From an uncultured Pseudomonadota bacterium (GTDB lineage: Bacteria; Pseudomonadota; Alphaproteobacteria; RF32; CAG-239), in NCBI GenBank assembly GCA_902796625.1, contig CADBPX010000060.1, positions 1-8,148 on the forward strand: a DNA stretch of 8,148 nt, written 5' to 3'. A program made the translations under genes and the position numbers. The notes under the pieces were generated by a model that made no database searches, was not told the origin of the DNA, and was given only the letters and a program-made list of their open reading frames with translations. Shown here piece after piece: positions 6,142 to 8,148 of this stretch; the stretch's first letter is position 1; every line of letters begins with the position of its first letter.

Positions 6142-6696
6142 TTAATGTTCCTCCGCTTGACGCATAGCTTCAAGTTCCTCGCGTTCACGTTCTAAGTCTT
6201 GTTCATTAAGCTCCATCAGAGCCTGTTTTTCATTTTGCGAATACACGTTAAATTCACGGGCACTACTCAATGTTAAAAACAAGGCAATGGATGTTTGTAA
6301 CCACTCCCAGTCAACCAAATGGACTCCGTCATAAAACGGATGGACCAAAAAGTTGATGGCAAAACCGGCTACCAGACACCAACCGATACACGGCACCCAA
6401 AGTTTTTCTTTGAGCATCTCTTCAATCGTTTGCTGGCGTTCTTCAGACACAACATCATCTTGCTGCAGATATTTAAATCGCGCAAGAACCGTTTTCCGAA
6501 CTGTTCCCAAACCAGCCAGCAGCACGGCACTCAAAATAAGTTGCTCCCAATCAATAGGGGTACATACCTCGTGCAAAAAAGGTGCAACGACACAATTGAT
6601 CAGGAAACCGAAACCAATCACGGTACCCAATCCAACCATCCACAAATGAGACTTCTTAATGTGGACGTCTTGTTTTAATGGATTTGTTAATTTCAT
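6142..6696 (-). CDS. Holin-like membrane protein (resembles GTA/phage 3TM holin), internally duplicated
   Basis: The 184-residue protein has two similar halves. W19...G24...GFxxN(34)xxVxPF(39-40), then DWEQL (49-53)...S56...R67, matches W100...G105...GFxxN(115)xxVxPF(120-121), then DWEWL (129-133)...S136...R147. The offset is 81 residues, becoming 80 after a one-residue gap. Each half has a hydrophobic helix, a polar turn with Asp-Trp-Glu, and a second helix ending in Arg. Each half recalls the holin family known from gene-transfer agents and phages (GTA_holin_3TM), judged from remembered patterns and not a search. Residues 150-184 form a highly charged Glu/Arg coiled-coil-like tail. ATG 6696 has no Shine-Dalgarno sequence, and a promoter lies at 6726-6754. 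If the family call holds, it would make membrane lesions for lysis or release; a domesticated role is equally possible. Confidence 0.72.
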   Translation of the reverse strand: MKLTNPLKQDVHIKKSHLWMVGLGTVIGFGFLINCVVAPFLHEVCTPIDWEQLILSAVLLAGLGTVRKTVLARFKYLQQDDVVSEERQQTIEEMLKEKLWVPCIGWCLVAGFAINFLVHPFYDGVHLVDWEWLQTSIALFLTLSSAREFNVYSQNEKQALMELNEQDLEREREELEAMRQAEEH

Positions 6697-6725
6697 AGTT
6701 TATAAATTATAAATTAGATATTATA

Positions 6726-6754
6726 TTAATACATACTTTTTGGAAATATGTCAA
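6726..6754 (-). promoter_or_regulatory. Promoter of the holin-like operon
   Basis: On the minus strand a perfect TTGACA (6754 to 6749) is followed after 17 bases by TATTAA (6731 to 6726, 4/6 match). Transcription would start near 6719, leaving a leader of about 22 bases, all A/T-rich and with no ribosome-binding site before ATG 6696. A TATAAT closer to the gene has no -35 box at the right spacing. Confidence 0.5.
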
Positions 6755-6782
6755 TATTTTTGTGCTAGGTCATAAGAAATAA

Positions 6783-6929
6783 GACTATTTAGGAATAGAA
6801 GATTTAGTAAATAAGTATCCGAAAGGCGTCAAAAATCAAGAGTGCTATGGGCCCTTTCAAAATTATATTAATGTTGATAATTTTTTACATAATTCCACAG
6901 TCGCAAGATATTTTTCGGTAAATTATCTT
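6783..6929 (+). pseudogene. Possible coding remnant without a start codon
   Basis: Forty-nine sense codons run from just after a TAA (6780-6782) to a TAA at 6930-6932. The translation has a mixed, protein-like composition (for example DLVNKYPKGVKNQECYGP, then FLHNSTVARYFS), unlike typical translations of non-coding AT-rich DNA. There is no ATG, GTG or TTG start in the open stretch and no ribosome-binding site. It may be the decayed end of a gene. I do not recognise a family, and an equally long open stretch lies on the other strand, so at most one of them is likely real where they overlap. Confidence 0.22.
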
Positions 6930-6999
6930 TAAAATTACAGAATTCCGTTTTCCAATATAGAAGCGTTTTTATTCTTCCTCTTCTATTAAAGTCTTGCAA
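6868..6999 (-). pseudogene. Possible short ORF or gene remnant, unknown
   Basis: On the minus strand the frame is open from 7020 to a TAA at 6868-6870. A TTG at 6999 would give 43 residues including KTLLYWKTEFCNFKDNLPKN and ILRLWNYVKN. The composition is protein-like, but the possible start is weak, upstream sequence is only A/G-rich, and the end overlaps the plus-strand remnant. It lies downstream of the 7056-7397 gene in a different frame. Together these two entries are all I can see in the gene-poor stretch 6697-7055, apart from the promoter at 6726-6754 and the in-frame extension at 6969-7055. Confidence 0.2.
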
Positions 7000-7055
7000 C
7001 TTTTTACTTCTTCTTCGGTCTCATATGCTTCTAAATAAGACTTGTCTTTTTCTTC
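6969..7055 (-). other. In-frame open extension past the stop of the 7056-7397 gene
   Basis: After the TAA at 7056-7058 the same frame stays open for 28 codons to a second TAA (6969-6971). The translation, EEKDKSYLEAYE followed by TEEEVKSCKTLIEEEE, is highly acidic and helix-prone. One base change, for example GAA or CAA to TAA, would explain the first stop, so the gene may have been recently shortened. Chance continuation in A/G-rich DNA is the alternative. Confidence 0.35.
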
Positions 7056-7397
7056 TTATTCCATTAAAAAAATGAAGGAGTGGTAACGATGTGCATAAGC
7101 ATCATAATATTGATCAACAACCTCTTTCATAATCGGTGTATCGTAGTGTTCAATCAGACCTTGATCCGGCGTAACGGATAATATTTCCTTCTCCGCGTCA
7201 TAGTCTAAATTCAAGCCGATCAACGGCATCTTAAACGCCGCATCTGTCATCGCCGTATAATGTTCATGAGATATATGAAACCGAGCGGTTTGATCATGAC
7301 CTGCTGTTTTGAAAAAGTGCGCCATCGTCATAATCCGCACATATTCCTGCAATAAAATTGATGAAAAAACTTTTAATTCACCAGCCGCTTTTTCCAT
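7056..7397 (-). CDS. Hypothetical soluble protein, unknown family
   Basis: This protein of 113 residues (114 from ATG 7400) is one I do not recognise. It has no membrane segment or signal peptide and looks cytoplasmic. It is rich in His, Tyr and Met, with HISHEHYTAM near the middle and a run of acidic and aromatic residues (QYYDAYAHRYHSF) near the end. Two ATG codons are adjacent. AAAGGAG lies six bases before the second (7397) but only three before the first (7400), so the second is preferred. It has a good promoter of its own (7431-7459) and is divergent from the SIMPL gene. No terminator is evident downstream, and the reading frame continues past the stop. A real gene is likely from its ribosome-binding site and promoter; its function is unknown. 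Confidence 0.75.
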   Translation of the reverse strand: MEKAAGELKVFSSILLQEYVRIMTMAHFFKTAGHDQTARFHISHEHYTAMTDAAFKMPLIGLNLDYDAEKEILSVTPDQGLIEHYDTPIMKEVVDQYYDAYAHRYHSFIFLME

Positions 7398-7420
7398 CAT
7401 AAACTCCTTTACTTTTCATT

Positions 7421-7449
7421 TTGAGTGTAATATATACCAATTATATGAA
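7421..7449 (+). promoter_or_regulatory. Weak candidate promoter of the SIMPL gene
   Basis: TTGAGT (7421-7426) and TATGAA (7444-7449) are spaced by 17 bases and are each 4/6 matches or better. They overlap the divergent promoter at 7431-7459, so the two genes would compete for polymerase or share a regulator. In such AT-rich DNA this match may be fortuitous. Confidence 0.3.
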
Positions 7450-7459
7450 TGATTGTCAA
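7431..7459 (-). promoter_or_regulatory. Promoter of the hypothetical gene 7056-7397
   Basis: On the minus strand a perfect TTGACA (7459 to 7454) is followed after 17 bases by TATATA (7436 to 7431). TATATT, two bases further on, is a better -10 match at a wider spacing. Transcription would start about 25 bases before the AAAGGAG ribosome-binding site. Confidence 0.55.
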
Positions 7460-7485
7460 TCTGCATATTATTGAAAGGATTTACC

Positions 7486-8148
7486 ATGGAAAATCAACAT
7501 AAAATTCTGGCATCGGTTATTTTGGCATCGGGATTGGCTTGTGCCGGCTTTTTTCCGGGATATTACTATTATAAAACACACTATAATTCACGCGTTGTCA
7601 CAGTCAAAGGTTTGGCGGAGCAAGATGTTACGGCGGATATGGGAATATGGAATATTCAATTTACGGTTAACGGCAACAATTTGTCGGAAGTGCAAAGACA
7701 AATTGAAGAGCAAGCAGCGATGGTTACGCAATTCTTGGAAAACAGAAAATTTACAAAAGATGAAATTTCTGTGGACCGAATCGAAACAAATGATCTGATG
7801 GCCAACCCATATAGAGACACAAATTCTGCAGAAGCTTCACGCTTTATCCTGACGCAAAATATCACGGTTCGTTCGACTAAAGTATCGCAAATAGCCGAAG
7901 CGATGTCGCAGACAAATGAGCTTATCGGTAAAGGGATTATTTTCAGTTCGCAAAACGCCTCGTACTTTTTCACCAAATTAAATGAGGTTAAACCGGCGCT
8001 GTTGAAAAAATCAACACAAAATGCCAATGCCGCGGCTATTGAGTTTGCCGAAAACAGTCACAGCAAGGTCGGCAAAATTTATACAGCCAATCAAGGTGTA
8101 ATTTCCATACAACCGCGTGATGATCCAAACGCTTCCGAAACATCGCAA
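7486..8148 (+). CDS. SIMPL-domain (DUF541) envelope protein, 3' end beyond the window
   Basis: The frame is open from ATG 7486 to the last base, giving 221 residues without a stop. AAAGGA (7474-7479) sits six bases before the start. Residues 7-29 form a hydrophobic signal anchor (ILASVILASGLACAGFF), so the rest should be periplasmic. The SIMPL pattern follows: RVVTVKGLAEQDVTADMGIW (36-55), a Q-rich helix, RFILTQNITVRSTKVSQIAE, and KKSTQNANAAAIEFAENSHS-KVGKI. The family is widespread in proteobacterial envelopes (E. coli YggE is a member tied to oxidative stress), but its biochemical role is not settled. Family members of this type are about 235-240 residues, so little is probably missing. C19 does not fit a lipobox. 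Open frames at 7541-7798 (+) and 7656-8027 (-) are shadows of this gene. Confidence 0.9.
   Translation, partial: MENQHKILASVILASGLACAGFFPGYYYYKTHYNSRVVTVKGLAEQDVTADMGIWNIQFTVNGNNLSEVQRQIEEQAAMVTQFLENRKFTKDEISVDRIETNDLMANPYRDTNSAEASRFILTQNITVRSTKVSQIAEAMSQTNELIGKGIIFSSQNASYFFTKLNEVKPALLKKSTQNANAAAIEFAENSHSKVGKIYTANQGVISIQPRDDPNASETSQ

Noticed and set aside
7541..8027. Frames at 7541-7798 (+) and 7656-8027 (-) as genes
   Set aside because: Both are shadows of the SIMPL-domain gene, whose own frame is open from 7486 to the window end with a good ribosome-binding site and family motifs.
1..8148. CRISPR array, insertion sequence, tRNA or rRNA gene
   Set aside because: I saw no regularly spaced direct repeats, no transposase with terminal inverted repeats, and no cloverleaf or rRNA signature on either strand.

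Overview
The window looks like chromosomal DNA from an AT-rich alphaproteobacterium, probably an anaerobe or microaerophile. The lineage call rests on ribosomal protein L10, whose DELRAKLIGLLQAPA stretch and overall layout follow the alphaproteobacterial pattern, and on a well-formed L10-type mRNA leader. The lifestyle call rests on a flavo-diiron O2/NO reductase. A gut-associated lineage would fit, because the antiporter at the left resembles a family I associate with Bacteroidetes, but that is inference.

Layout from left to right. Positions 1-274 hold no gene, only a weak terminator and a hairpin-forming inverted repeat downstream of a minus-strand CPA2-type cation/proton antiporter (275-2164). 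A perfect -35 box and a structured L10 leader (about 2275-2419) then drive the plus-strand pair rplJ-rplL (2554-3456). This pair ends at a strong, symmetric terminator and is cut off from the rplKA and rpoBC genes that normally flank it. Convergent to it on the minus strand lie an AqpZ-type aquaporin with a remarkable 13-cysteine, metallothionein-like C-terminal tail (3526-4380) and, upstream of that, a flavo-diiron protein (4465-5664). The two may share a transcript starting at the promoter near 5721-5749, which carries a small dyad. Next, still on the minus strand, is a two-gene membrane-protein operon (5788-6696). Its first gene looks like a tandemly duplicated 3TM-type (GTA/phage) holin and its second is a 113-residue hydrophobic protein; a terminator closes it at 5751-5785.

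Positions 6697-7055 are gene-poor and AT-rich, with short protein-like open stretches that may be gene debris. A small unknown soluble protein (7056-7397, minus) is followed in frame, past its stop, by 28 more open codons. Divergent from it, a SIMPL-domain (DUF541) envelope protein starts at 7486 and runs off the right edge.

Together the genes cover translation-stalk synthesis under autogenous control, ion and water homeostasis, O2/NO detoxification and envelope functions. The least ordinary parts are the Cys-rich aquaporin tail, the duplicated holin-like protein with its partner, the shortened L10 helix with an isolated rplJL operon, and the unexplained 6.7-7.4 kb region.
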